DNA from: Longimicrobiales bacterium
GTDB taxonomy: Bacteria; Gemmatimonadota; Gemmatimonadetes; Longimicrobiales; Gaopeijiaceae
Length of the DNA: 63,829 nt
Assembly (NCBI GenBank): GCA_028822645.1
Contig: JAPKDG010000007.1
Span: forward strand, 1 to 63,829
Reading direction: 5' to 3'
Both the position numbers and the translations under genes were made by a program. The notes below the pieces were generated by a model. That model had not been told where the DNA came from, searched no databases, and saw nothing but the letters and a program-made list of their open reading frames with translations. Positions 28,582-38,700 of the stretch are shown here, in pieces (the stretch's first letter is position 1; each line of letters starts with the position of its first letter).

Positions 28582-28856
28582 TTCTGAAGAGCGTTTCATG
28601 TTTCCCTTTAATTCTCCTCTTCTAATTTCACGGCCGGGTCGCCTCGGATCGCCAACTGAAAAAGGAAAGAACCGATAGACATCCGGTAAGCGGTAAGTCC
28701 AAGATACTGCGGAATAAGGTTTTTGAAATCATGAGATTATCACCCCATAAAGATTACTGTCAGTACTGTTCTATTCTGTTGTGGGAAGCTATTTCAACAC
28801 AACTTCGATAGTTAAATGCTTCTTGTCCCGATTTTATATTTCCTAAAAACTCAAAA

Positions 28857-28889
28857 CACAACTACATTCTGACGTGTAGAGATTTTGTG
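28857..28889 (+). other. Stem-loop in the rsmB-PASTA intergenic gap
   Basis: In the roughly 400-nt gap from 28582 to 28978, CACAACTACA at 28857-28866 pairs with TGTAG at 28875-28879 and, after a 5-nt bulge, with TTGTG at 28885-28889. A second small hairpin, CTCC/GGAG, follows near 28892-28906. No T run follows the first stem. It may be a terminator remnant or part of the PASTA gene leader. I see no gene or tRNA in the rest of this gap. Confidence 0.28.
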
Positions 28890-28978
28890 CACCTCCTGTT
28901 TTGGGAGACTCTTTTCACGATCGAGGGAATCCAACACAGGGTGACTCAAACTGTTCTTTTTAATGGCTAATTCTTGGG

Positions 28979-29776
28979 TTGGAAAGTATGAAGCTGGGAA
29001 GTGCGATTCGCAGGAGACAGATCAAGAGGCGATTAGATATACCAGGGTGGCGTGGTGCATTGTCAGGGATGATCCTCCTGCTTGTTGGTCTGGGGATGGG
29101 TTATGGTTTCTCTACGAAGATTTGGTTCCCAATCCTAGAAGAGGAAGGGGTGTTCCTAGAAGTAACTAGTGTCCGTAATATCGATTCCAAAAAGGCGATA
29201 GAGGACATTGCTAGCCTTGGCCTGTATGGATTAGTAGTCGACTCTCTTAGACACCCAACTGCTGTTTCGGGGCAAGTTTTAGGTCAGCATCCATTACCAG
29301 GGCAGCTGTCTTTTCCAGGAGACACTGTCGAACTGACAGTTAGCTTAGGGCCTATAAGAAGAGCTGTTCCTGACGTAACCAGAATTAGCCTTGAAGCTGC
29401 TCTGCTGCTTCTAGAATCAAGTGGATTTGCTGTAGTCTCAACTGATAGTTTGGAGGCCGAATTGCCCTTGGGTCAAGTCGTTGAGGTCCTACCAGAGCCC
29501 GGGACAGAGGTAGACCTTCCTATGGAAGTAAGGGTGGCCGTTAGCAGGGGGCCTTCCTTAATAGCAATGCCATTGTTGTTGGGCGTCGAACAGAAGGAAG
29601 GAGAAGAGGTGCTCGATTCTTTAGGTTTAATTGTTGGGGAAATCACGAGTCGTTTTCGATTCGGACGAGACCAAGGTCGTATTGTGGAACAAAAACCGCG
29701 AGCAGACAGTCTGGTAGCTCCAGGTTCATCGGTGAGTATAGTGGTAGGCCGTCGATCCAGCGGGAGCAGGAATTGA
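28979..29776 (+). CDS. Membrane-anchored PASTA-domain protein without kinase
   Basis: A 265-residue protein with a basic cytoplasmic start (RRRQIKRR), one membrane span at about 30-48 (GMILLLVGLGMGYGF), and about three extracytoplasmic PASTA repeats (roughly 63-128, 129-195, 196-260). Each repeat has the pattern of a helix followed by 'P.PG..v..g..v.l.vS.G': LGQHPLPGQLSFPGDTVELT, VEVLPEPGTEVDLP, VEQKPRADSLVAPGS. PASTA domains bind muropeptides or uncrosslinked peptidoglycan and usually belong to Ser/Thr kinases or PBPs; here neither is attached. TTG 28979 or ATG 28988 may be the start; the second is closer to family practice. Confidence 0.85.
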   Translation: MESMKLGSAIRRRQIKRRLDIPGWRGALSGMILLLVGLGMGYGFSTKIWFPILEEEGVFLEVTSVRNIDSKKAIEDIASLGLYGLVVDSLRHPTAVSGQVLGQHPLPGQLSFPGDTVELTVSLGPIRRAVPDVTRISLEAALLLLESSGFAVVSTDSLEAELPLGQVVEVLPEPGTEVDLPMEVRVAVSRGPSLIAMPLLLGVEQKEGEEVLDSLGLIVGEITSRFRFGRDQGRIVEQKPRADSLVAPGSSVSIVVGRRSSGSRN

Positions 29777-29864
29777 TTAGAATAGTTATCTTGAGACTCA
29801 CATGACTGATGGCAGGAAATGTTATGAAAGGCTATTTTTCGAATGAGTGTGACATAGGAACATA

Positions 29865-30428
29865 ATGGCAAAACATTCTAGTCGTCCCTACGCTTATGCC
29901 TTGCTAGGAGTGGTTTTTCTGGTTTTTCTAGCCTGGTTGAATCCTGGACGTTTTAGTGCGGTGGCGCCGGGTGTAGAGGCACCAAATTTTCAAGCAAGAG
30001 ATTTAAAGGGCAATCCAGTAGAACTGAAGGACCACAAAGGAAAGGTGGTTATGGTGAACATCTGGGCGACCTGGTGTGCTCCTTGCCTAGAAGAAATGCC
30101 TTCTATTGAAAGGCTTTATAAAGAATTTCATTCCTCTGGCCTTGAGATTATGGCTGTAAGCGTGGACGCTGAGATAGGAAAAGTGGACGCGTCACGTAAT
30201 CAAGTGGGCGGGGATATCCAAGCATTCGGAGACTCCTTAAATCTGACTTTTCCATTGCTTCATGACCCTTCTGGATCAATCGAACAGTTATATAAAATTA
30301 CAGGTGTCCCAGAGACTTTTGTGATTGGTAGGGATGGTGTGATCTATAAGAAAGTAGCTGGTGGAACAGAATGGGATGCTTCTGAGCACAAAGACTTATT
30401 GAAACGCCTACTAGAGATGACGCAATGA
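29865..30428 (+). CDS. TlpA/ResA-like thiol-disulfide oxidoreductase
   Basis: A membrane-anchored thioredoxin-fold protein of 187 residues. One N-terminal span (YALLGVVFLVFLAWL) is followed by APNFQARDLKGNPVELKDHK and the redox motif WATWCAPC (CxxC), then LFPLLHDP-like and GVPETFVIGRDG strands. It acts outside the cytoplasm, reducing disulfides, often during cytochrome c maturation, although no cytochrome c genes are nearby. ATG at 29865; the stop overlaps the next gene by 4 nt. Confidence 0.92.
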   Translation: MAKHSSRPYAYALLGVVFLVFLAWLNPGRFSAVAPGVEAPNFQARDLKGNPVELKDHKGKVVMVNIWATWCAPCLEEMPSIERLYKEFHSSGLEIMAVSVDAEIGKVDASRNQVGGDIQAFGDSLNLTFPLLHDPSGSIEQLYKITGVPETFVIGRDGVIYKKVAGGTEWDASEHKDLLKRLLEMTQ

Positions 30429-30667
30429 CAAGTTGGTTTTCTAGTAAACTTCGAGAAGCTATTTCGGCAATGGAATTGACAGATATTTTTTCTGGGCCAT
30501 GGAAACTTAAAATTGCAGCTCTGGGTTTGGCTTTTTTGCTGTGGATACTTGTAAGGTTAAGCTCTCTGTCGGAAGGTCCAGTATCTGTAGAGCTGGGGAA
30601 TACTAGCGACTATGCTACCAATTTGGAATCCAAAGGAAATAGTACTAATTCTCAGATGGATCGTTGA
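30425..30667 (+). CDS. Short membrane protein resembling the start of YbbR/CdaR
   Basis: An 80-residue product with one span (KLKIAALGLAFLLWILVRL). This resembles the N-terminus of YbbR/CdaR proteins, in which a similar span precedes several extracytoplasmic YbbR repeats; the following VSVELGNTSDYATNLE could be the beginning of a first repeat. The frame then stops, so it would be a truncated or minimal form. In Firmicutes CdaR regulates the diadenylate cyclase CdaA, which is not seen here. ATG overlaps the TlpA gene, and tsaD begins 1 nt after its stop. Confidence 0.6.
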   Translation: MTSWFSSKLREAISAMELTDIFSGPWKLKIAALGLAFLLWILVRLSSLSEGPVSVELGNTSDYATNLESKGNSTNSQMDR

Positions 30668-31720
30668 ATGAAGCCAACTGTCATTCTGGGTATTGAGACT
30701 AGCTGCGATGAGACATCTGCGGCTGTACTAGAAACGCCCTATCAACTTCGCGGCCATATTGTTTATTCGCAGGACGAGCATTCTTTGTATGGTGGAGTTG
30801 TCCCAGAGATTGCTGCTAGAGCGCATCTTAGGCTTATTGACGAAGTTGTTAAAAAGGCCCTTGAAGATGCCAGTTGTGAATTAGAGGAGATAGATGCGGT
30901 AGCCGTCACGGCTGGGCCTGGTCTCATCGGGGCACTTTTAGTCGGGGTCTCATGGGCTAAAGCATTCGCTTTTGGATTGGGCAAACCTTTGGTTCCCGTG
31001 CACCACATGGAAGGACATCTCTTTGCGCCTTCCCTGGAAAATCATGATGCACAACCACCTTTCGTGGCACTTTTAGTCTCGGGAGGACATACGCTTTTAC
31101 TGTATGTTCAAAAATGGGGAGAGTATGAGCTCCTAGGGCAGACACGAGACGACGCAGCTGGGGAAGCCTTTGATAAGGTCAGCAAGCTGTTGGGACTGGG
31201 TTATCCCGGTGGTCCAGTTATTGAGCAACAGAGTGAAAGAGGTTGTGATACTCGCTACCGCTTCCCTCGACCTATGCTCAGAAAGGGCGCAACTGCACGT
31301 GACTCTGAATATTATGATTTCTCTTTTAGTGGACTTAAAACTGCAGTATCTAGAAAAGTGGAAGAGCTCAAGAGCATGGGAATGTTGGAAGAAAGCAGGG
31401 CCGATATAGCTGCTTCTTTCCAAGCGACTGCAGTGGAGGTCTTATGCAAGAAAACCATGCGGGCGGTGAAAGAGAAGGGGTGTCCCAGGGTATTGTTGGG
31501 GGGTGGGGTTAGTGCCAATTCAAGGTTGAAGAAAGAACTGGCGGATGAACTCCTACCAGATGGCGTTCTCTATTATGGCTCACACAGGCTTTCGGCAGAC
31601 AATGCAGCCATGATAGCTTGTGCAGGAGCTTTCAGGTTTCAGCAGGGAGAAATTGCTCGACTAGATCTAAGTGGAGATCCTAATCTTTCTCTGCCTGGCC
31701 TGAGAGATTATCGACTATGA
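30668..31720 (+). CDS. tsaD: tRNA N6-threonylcarbamoyladenosine transferase TsaD
   Basis: The catalytic ASKHA-fold subunit that transfers threonylcarbamoyl to A37 of ANN-decoding tRNAs. It is 350 residues. ILGIETSCDETSAAVL (ATP site), VPVHHMEGHLFAP (metal histidines), VSGGHTLL, and LLGGGVSANSRLKKEL and SADNAAMIACAG at the C-terminus are all intact. The start is ATG, directly after the preceding gene. The partner genes tsaB, tsaC and tsaE are elsewhere. Followed after 25 nt by lgt. Confidence 0.96.
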   Translation: MKPTVILGIETSCDETSAAVLETPYQLRGHIVYSQDEHSLYGGVVPEIAARAHLRLIDEVVKKALEDASCELEEIDAVAVTAGPGLIGALLVGVSWAKAFAFGLGKPLVPVHHMEGHLFAPSLENHDAQPPFVALLVSGGHTLLLYVQKWGEYELLGQTRDDAAGEAFDKVSKLLGLGYPGGPVIEQQSERGCDTRYRFPRPMLRKGATARDSEYYDFSFSGLKTAVSRKVEELKSMGMLEESRADIAASFQATAVEVLCKKTMRAVKEKGCPRVLLGGGVSANSRLKKELADELLPDGVLYYGSHRLSADNAAMIACAGAFRFQQGEIARLDLSGDPNLSLPGLRDYRL

Positions 31721-31745
31721 ATATAACCATGAAGGGATCATAAAA

Positions 31746-32618
31746 ATGTATCCGATTTTCTTTCGTATTCCTGAGTGGTTGCCCCTAATAGGTGGTGCAC
31801 CGATTACTTCCTTTGGGGTTTTTATGTTTCTAACATTTATGGTCGGAGGGCTAGTCCTTCGATCCGAAGTTGAAAGAGTAGGACTTGAGCCAGAAAAAGC
31901 ATGGGATTTTGTTGTTATGGCTGTCCTGGGTGGCATTGTGGGAGCTAAGATCTATTACGTTGTTCTCAACTATCCAAGTCTTTTTGCAGACCCGATCGGC
32001 TCCATTTTTTCTAGGGGAGGAATGGTTTGGTACGGTGGTTTTCTAGGCGGATTGGCAGCTGTAAGTTGGGAAGTCAAGAAGAGCGGCCTCAGGTGGTCTC
32101 AGATGGCAGATGTGATAGCTCCCGTTTTGCCGATCGGGTATGCTGTTGGTCGTATGGGATGTTTTTTGGTCGGCGACGATTATGGTAGACCGACAGACGC
32201 TTGGTTTGGAGTGAAGTTTCCACAGGGTTCGCCTCCTACCCAAGTAAACGTCATGGAGAATCACTTCGGTATTACAATTGATCCATATTTTGTCGAAAGA
32301 TTCGGGAACGTAATCCCAGTGCATCCGACCCAACTTTATGAAGTGGCCATGTCACTCATCATCGTTGCATTTCTATGGCGGATTCGAAAGCATAATTATG
32401 CCGAAGGGTGGATATGGTGGATATGGTTTGTCCTAGCTGGTATTGAAAGATTTTTGGTAGAATTTGTACGCCTGAAAGATGATCGATTCCTAGGGGCGTT
32501 TACAATGGCGCAGCTTATCTCACTGTTGTTCATCTGCATTGGTATAGTGGGAGTTCTGAGGACAAGTATTCAGCAGGGATCTCCCAAGAGGAATCCACAG
32601 CAGCTCGCTCGAAGATGA
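31746..32618 (+). CDS. lgt: Prolipoprotein diacylglyceryl transferase
   Basis: An inner-membrane enzyme that adds diacylglycerol to the lipobox cysteine of prolipoproteins, required by the many lipoproteins encoded in this window. It is 290 residues with about seven spans. The signature region reads GRMGCFLVGDDYGRPT rather than the GRxGNFxNGE of Proteobacteria; this DDYG form occurs in several other phyla. GGMVWYGGFLGG and HPTQLYE (catalytic-region motifs) are present. ATG at 31746, with the phosphoesterase gene beginning 1 nt after it ends. Confidence 0.95.
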   Translation: MYPIFFRIPEWLPLIGGAPITSFGVFMFLTFMVGGLVLRSEVERVGLEPEKAWDFVVMAVLGGIVGAKIYYVVLNYPSLFADPIGSIFSRGGMVWYGGFLGGLAAVSWEVKKSGLRWSQMADVIAPVLPIGYAVGRMGCFLVGDDYGRPTDAWFGVKFPQGSPPTQVNVMENHFGITIDPYFVERFGNVIPVHPTQLYEVAMSLIIVAFLWRIRKHNYAEGWIWWIWFVLAGIERFLVEFVRLKDDRFLGAFTMAQLISLLFICIGIVGVLRTSIQQGSPKRNPQQLARR

Positions 32619-32619
32619 A

Positions 32620-33435
32620 ATGTTGAAAATTCTGCATGGATCCGATTTTCATTTTGGGAAGCCCCATTTACTCCAGAGCAGCCTTGGTTTTTTAGAGATA
32701 GCGAATGATATAAATCCGAATATCATAGTATTGAGTGGTGATTTTACACAGAGAGCTAAGGCCGAGGAATATAGGCTGGCTAAGAACTTCTTGGGTTCAC
32801 TCCTGAATGTTCCTATTGTAGTGACACCAGGAAATCACGACATTCCACTTTATCGTTTTGGCCAAAGACTACTTAATCCTTTTAGGAATTATCGAGAATT
32901 CATTTCTCAGGATTTGGATACAGTGACCAGAATAGATGGAGCTATTTTTGTAGCACTGAATTCTGCTGATCCCTATCGGTCGATTATCAATGGTCGGATT
33001 AATCAGGACCAACTGGAATTTGCAGCAAATGCTTTTCTTGGTTCTTCATCAGGGGATATCAAGGTGCTTGTAATGCACCATCCATTGGTTCATTCTCCAG
33101 ATCATGAAAAACACGGTATTTTACCTGAGAGTGCTTTGCTATTGGAAAGTTTTAATGATATGGGTGTAGAACTAATACTGGGCGGACATGTGCACCGTGC
33201 TTTTACGAGTCATATGAAAGTTAATGTTGATGAAAAAAGAATTGGTGGCGACACGCTGATTGTTCACTCGGGCACTACTGCTTCAAATCGGGGCAGGGCG
33301 CATGAAAAGAGAAGGAATACTTTGAACGTACTGGAACTAAGTAGTGCTGATATCAAGGTGGAAACCTATTGGCATGAACAAGAGGAAGGTGCGTTTGTAG
33401 CTCGGGAGGTTAATGCTTTTCGTCGCAGAACTTAG
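32620..33435 (+). CDS. Metallophosphoesterase (CpdA/Icc-like)
   Basis: A 271-residue calcineurin-like phosphoesterase with all five metal motifs: GSDFHFG, LSGDFTQ, TPGNHDIP, MHHPLVHS and GGHVHRAF. The arrangement matches the cyclic-nucleotide phosphodiesterase (CpdA/Icc) group, but members act on various phosphoesters, including nucleotides and lipids. No signal peptide, so cytoplasmic. The ATG lies 1 nt after lgt, implying co-transcription; a link to lipid or nucleotide turnover is speculation. Confidence 0.85.
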   Translation: MLKILHGSDFHFGKPHLLQSSLGFLEIANDINPNIIVLSGDFTQRAKAEEYRLAKNFLGSLLNVPIVVTPGNHDIPLYRFGQRLLNPFRNYREFISQDLDTVTRIDGAIFVALNSADPYRSIINGRINQDQLEFAANAFLGSSSGDIKVLVMHHPLVHSPDHEKHGILPESALLLESFNDMGVELILGGHVHRAFTSHMKVNVDEKRIGGDTLIVHSGTTASNRGRAHEKRRNTLNVLELSSADIKVETYWHEQEEGAFVAREVNAFRRRT

Positions 33436-33492
33436 GTCGATCGACTCTCTTTTGTAGGAAGATTCATTTTATGCTGAGATTTTAGAACAGAT

Positions 33493-35727
33493 ATGAAGAC
33501 CTCACTAGCATTGTTGCTCCTCCTTCTGATCTCTTCGGGAGAAACCCTGGCTCAGCAGGGTTCGACCGAACTGGGGGCTGTAGTCTTTGAAGGGAATGCA
33601 GCATTCCCGGAAGATTCCCTGTCCAGGACCATTATAAATAGGTCTACTAGGTGTAGGACATTTCTGCTAGCTCCATTTTGTGCCATGGGTGTGCCATTCA
33701 GTGTGGATAGGCAATTCTTGAATGAGCGTGAACTTTCTAGTGATATTTTTCGATTGGAGAGCTATTTCAGTCGAAGAGGTTATAGAGAGATTCATGTTGA
33801 TACGATGATTGTGCGTTCAGCAGGGAAGCCAGCCAGACTGACATTTAAGATTTCTGAAGGTCAGCCACTAAGAGTTTCTACGGTGGAAGTTCGAGGCGTG
33901 GAAAAACTTGAAGACTTTGGACAATTTGAGCCATTACCACTGGAAGAGGGGGGAGTATTAAGTTCGATAGACTTAAGTTCTGCTAGGGATACACTGATAC
34001 AAAGGATGCAAAACAAAGGGCATCCCAGGGCTGATGTTGTGACTCTTTCACGTCGGTCCAAGTCAAGTCCATACTTGGCAGATATTGTCTTCGACGTTCG
34101 TCCTGGTCCCTATGCAGTGTTTGGACCGATAACATTAGTGGGCAACGTAGAACTGAGCGACGCATCTATCAGAAAATTGTTACCCTTCAGGGAAGGCATG
34201 GAATACTCCACCGCCAAAACTCTAGAGGGTCAGCGGAATCTTTTTGGCATTGAGATGGTGCAACATGTGATCATTGAGGAGACTGTGGACCCAGGAGGGA
34301 ATGTTCCGGACAGCTTGGTTCCGTTGCAGGTCCGAATTTCTGAAGGGGAAGTACATAGAATGAGGGCAGGATTCGGATGGAGCACCGCTGATTGCCTTAA
34401 CACAGATGGACGGTGGGTGAGTCGCAATTTTTTGGGTGGTGCACGTAGAATGCAAGTTCGTGCTCGCCTTTCGAATATAATGTCTGAGACGCTATATGAT
34501 CCCGTTTGTGGGCAATCGGCAGTCGGTGATTTCGGAGGATTGAATTGGTTAGTATCTGCAGATTTTTCACAACCTAGGCTCTTCAGTGGATTTTCCCTGG
34601 GTTCTAGTTTGTTTTTTGAAAAACAGAGTCTACAGGATGTTTTCGTCCGTAAAGCAGTGGGCCTAGATCTATCTCTGGCGAAATTTGTGGGTTCTAACAA
34701 TTCGTTAACATTCTCGTATCGTCCTCAATTGACCGAATTGGAAGCGGCAGAAATATTTTTCTGTACCAGTTTCAGGGTGTGTCGACCAGATGATATTTCC
34801 GGATTGCAAGATCCTAATTGGTTAGCGCCTGTCGGTATTAGCTTGGTCAGAGATAGGACTAACAACCTACTTAATCCTAGTAAGGGCTATCAAATAATCG
34901 GAGATTTTGAACATGCATCTAGGCTTACTGGGTCGAGTTTCGAATACAACCGAATCTCTGCAGAGCTAGGAAGCTACGAGGAGCTCGGAGACAGGCAAGT
35001 GCTGGCGGGTCGAATCAGAGTGGGTTGGGTTGGCTCAGGGAATTTCAATCTATCGATGGGTGGAGTAGATGTAATTCACCCACAAAAAAGATTTTATTCC
35101 GGAGGAGCTAATAGCGTCCGAGGATTTGCGCAAAATCAGCTTGGAGCTCGGGTGCTGACTATCGACAGTCCTCAGTTATTGCTTGCTGACCCGACAACTG
35201 GAACGTCTCCTTGTACTCCTGGAGAGATAATGGGATTGAAATGTGACGCCAATTCTTTAGTTGACGCAATGTTCGGAACACCTAGGCCAACTGGAGGTCA
35301 TATGGTGATAGAAGGTGGCTTAGAGTATAGAGTGATGTTGGCATCTAAATTTCAAGGTGCTGTGTTTACAGATTTAGGCCGTGTTTGGAACAATTCAGAG
35401 CTCTCAGACTCAGGTAGTTTGGAGTTAACCCCTGGTGTTGGTTTCCGTTATATAAGTCCTATTGGACCAATTCGAGTCGATATGGGTTACCGATTTAGAG
35501 AGTTTTCCAATCTTCAAGTGGTTACTCCTCAAATACGTCCATTCGATCCGGATCGAGATCAATCCGACGACAAAATCCGTGGGGTCGTGAATGGCAGTGA
35601 AAGAGTTCTCGATTTTGTTCGTATGGATGATCTTGCTCTTTTGGATCCCAAAGTAACTTTCGGTAAGGAAGATGGATTTTCCCTGTATCGCTTCCAGCTC
35701 CATCTAAGTATCGGGCAGGCTTTCTAA
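33493..35727 (+). CDS. BamA/TamA-family outer-membrane protein
   Basis: A 744-residue Omp85-superfamily protein. Signal peptide residues 1-20 (LALLLLLLISSGETLAQ), then about three POTRA domains: VVFEGNAAFPEDSL, VSTVEVRGVEKLEDF and FGPITLVGNVELSDASIRK mark their first strands. A C-terminal 16-strand barrel follows, containing the lid-loop-like KRFYSGGANSVRGF motif and the end IGPIRVDMGYRF. Three POTRAs and the immediate tamB-like neighbour (1 nt) favour TamA rather than BamA, which has five. Its role is the insertion of outer-membrane proteins or lipid transport together with the TamB-like partner. The final residues LHLSIGQAF have an aromatic end, as in barrels. Confidence 0.9.
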   Translation: MKTSLALLLLLLISSGETLAQQGSTELGAVVFEGNAAFPEDSLSRTIINRSTRCRTFLLAPFCAMGVPFSVDRQFLNERELSSDIFRLESYFSRRGYREIHVDTMIVRSAGKPARLTFKISEGQPLRVSTVEVRGVEKLEDFGQFEPLPLEEGGVLSSIDLSSARDTLIQRMQNKGHPRADVVTLSRRSKSSPYLADIVFDVRPGPYAVFGPITLVGNVELSDASIRKLLPFREGMEYSTAKTLEGQRNLFGIEMVQHVIIEETVDPGGNVPDSLVPLQVRISEGEVHRMRAGFGWSTADCLNTDGRWVSRNFLGGARRMQVRARLSNIMSETLYDPVCGQSAVGDFGGLNWLVSADFSQPRLFSGFSLGSSLFFEKQSLQDVFVRKAVGLDLSLAKFVGSNNSLTFSYRPQLTELEAAEIFFCTSFRVCRPDDISGLQDPNWLAPVGISLVRDRTNNLLNPSKGYQIIGDFEHASRLTGSSFEYNRISAELGSYEELGDRQVLAGRIRVGWVGSGNFNLSMGGVDVIHPQKRFYSGGANSVRGFAQNQLGARVLTIDSPQLLLADPTTGTSPCTPGEIMGLKCDANSLVDAMFGTPRPTGGHMVIEGGLEYRVMLASKFQGAVFTDLGRVWNNSELSDSGSLELTPGVGFRYISPIGPIRVDMGYRFREFSNLQVVTPQIRPFDPDRDQSDDKIRGVVNGSERVLDFVRMDDLALLDPKVTFGKEDGFSLYRFQLHLSIGQAF

Positions 35728-35728
35728 G

Positions 35729-38700
35729 ATGAAATTGTCTAAGAACCCTTTGGGGATTGGAATCCTCGTATCTACGACCGTGATAGCACTGAGCTTTTCC
35801 GGATTCTTTTTCTTGGCTACCACTGGTTTGGGTCAGAGATGGGTTTTGGACAGGGTGATCGAGGAAGTAAATGGTTCTCTTAGAGGGAAGGTGTTTGTAG
35901 AGGATTTACGTTCCGATTGGATAAATGAAGGTGTGAGATTGGTTGGAGTGAGAGGGGAAAGTGAAGAAGGGCTTAGACTCTTCACCATCGATTCTTTAGA
36001 CGTTAACTACTCTGCTTTTCAATTATTGAGAGGTGCTGTCAATTTTTCTGACATAATTCTATGGAATCCGGAACTAACGTTGGACAACGACCAAGAAACA
36101 GGACGCCTCAACTTGGGTGAATTTTTTGACCCTCCTAATCCCAGCCATTCGTTAGCAGAAGCCACCTTAATTCAGAGTACCTTCGACAATGAATCGAGCA
36201 TCTTTTTAGAAGGAATCACTATCGTCGACGGCAGAGTGTTTATCTCCCCGAACAGTTTACAGAAAGATTATTATTGGAATCGATTGTTGCCTTCGCAAGG
36301 ACTTGGTGGAGTAGGGGATAACGAGGGGCTAGGGCTCAAAAGAGTAGAAGCTCAGATCAATAAAATAACTATAGAAGGGGAAGAGACTCGAAATATACTC
36401 ATGGAATTGGACAATTTGAGTTTGGTGGTAACTGGGTTCCAGGATTCTCTAGAGGTTGCGGACTTCGGTGGAGAAGTGTTTTTGGCCGACCAACGGTTAC
36501 AGGTTAGGCTCGATAGAATTAGATTGGGTCAATCTGAAGCCACAGGTGTAGTTGCATTGGATATGTCAGGGGATCGAGGGTCTGATTTCTCTTTAACTTT
36601 GACTAGCCCTAAGTTTGATTTTGATGATTTACGGTGGATTAATCCAGCTCTTCCTATAGGTCGGGGGGAAGGGGATTTTCAATTCTCAAGAGATCTTTCA
36701 GGAATGGAATTTAAGTGGGATAACCTGGAACTGGATTTGGGGTCGGGACAGGTTGTAGCTAATGGAGCCTTCAGTAAACCAGTTGGAGGTGTCGGGTCAC
36801 TGAAAGAGGTGCTGTTAGATCTGTCGAATGTACCTTTGTCTTCGCTTAAGAATTATGTTCCAGAGCTAACTGAACAGTTGTTACTGTCCAGTCAGGTTCC
36901 TTTGGAAGGTCTGATTTCCGGACATCTAGATCTTTCAGGAAGTATGGATGCTATGGCTGTTAACGCTGGCCTTACAGTCACCGAAACAGGCTCAGGAGAA
37001 GCTCAAGCAGTTGTAGAAGGGATACTTCATCTAAGCCCACCCTTTGGTGCAACAGATCTAAGGGTTCACTTGGATCCTTTGGATATGGAGATAGTCAATA
37101 AAGTTTTGGATGGATCTCCATTTCAGGGTTCTGTGGATTTTAAAATCCGTGCTGATGGTCTAATGAATGAAGGTATTGAAGTAGCTATTGAAGGTTCTTA
37201 TCAGGGTGATAATTCGGAAAAATCACGTGTGGTGTTGGAAGGAATTATGGCAGAGGGAGATGGTGACATTAGAGTTTCTTTAAGCGGATCCTTGGACCCA
37301 TTAGTGATATCAGATCTGGTTTCTAACGAATCTCTGTTTTCAGGTCTTGGGGTCGCTAGAGGCACCGTAAGGATTGATGGAACGACCACTAACATGTCTG
37401 TCAGGACAGACATGTTTACTCAAGATGGGGAACTCTCCTTGGATACATATTTCGACTTGACTACTCCATTGTCACGTTATCGAGTAGTGGGTAGGGGTAG
37501 AAATTTTGACGCCAGCAAACTGGTTCCCCAGTTGCCCGCAGGGACAGTGGTCACAGGGTCTGTGAATCTATCTGGAGAAAGAGAAGGGTTAGGTGCTGTC
37601 GATCTGGAAGGAGAAATCGACCTTGTCGGGTCGCATCTGGGGGTATTGCCCGTTGAAAAAGTAAAATTGAGTGTAAAATTATCGGATTCCGTACTGAATT
37701 TCGACACTGTATCTGCGATTGTAGGAGGGGTTTCTTTGGAGGGATCCGGGAAACTTGCCATCCTAGAAGATGCTATTCCGCAGGAATTACATCTTAAGTT
37801 TGAGAGCACAGACTTGGAACAACTGAGGCCATTATGGTTAGGCCCTGATGTTATTGCTAGGGATACCTTAACCTCTCTATCAAGGGATATCCTGATCCTA
37901 GACGGAGTTAATCCTGACATGTTCCCACTTGCGGAAGACATCGCTACGGAGGGTCAGATAGCCGGCCAGTTGGTTCTAAGCGGGTCTCTCCAAAAGACAA
38001 AGATTCTGGGCGTAGCGGATGTTTCTGGTATGCGGTACGGCAATAACATAGTGGAAGCAGCAGTCTTAGATTTTTCCGCTACAAATTTGTTTACTCCGAG
38101 AGCCCAGGTGGATTTTCAATTCGATGCGGATTCCATAGACATCATGGGGAGAAATTTTGATTCTTTATCTGTCAGAATCAGCTACTCTGATCCCAGAGGA
38201 GAGTTAGATCTTTTTTTAATGCGTTCAGAGGATGAAAATTACCAGGCGAGGATTGCATTTGAAGATGCACTGCCAGCGAAGCTGTTAAATATTGACGAAC
38301 TGTCTGTCAATTTTCCTGATGAGCGGTGGAACTTAGGTGGACCAAGTAGGGTTTTCTGGGATTCGGATGGATTGACTTTCGAAGATTTTAGGCTGATTCG
38401 TCCTGGAATCGATGGATTGAGAATTCAAACAGAAGGTAGGTTCCCATTTGAGGGACAGGGTGACTTAGAAGTTCTGATTGAAAATCTGGATGTTAGCAGA
38501 GTAAGCCATCTTTTTCGTTGGGATGAAAGTTTGTCAGGCGTGATTGATCTTGCCTTCAATCTTACGGGAGATGATTCTAATCCTCAGATGAGAGGGGATA
38601 TTTCGGTCTCTGATTTTCAATACAGGGATTATTTTTTCCAAGAATTAGATATTGATGCAAAATATTCGGACAAAGAGTTGAGAGGGGATATCACCTTTGG

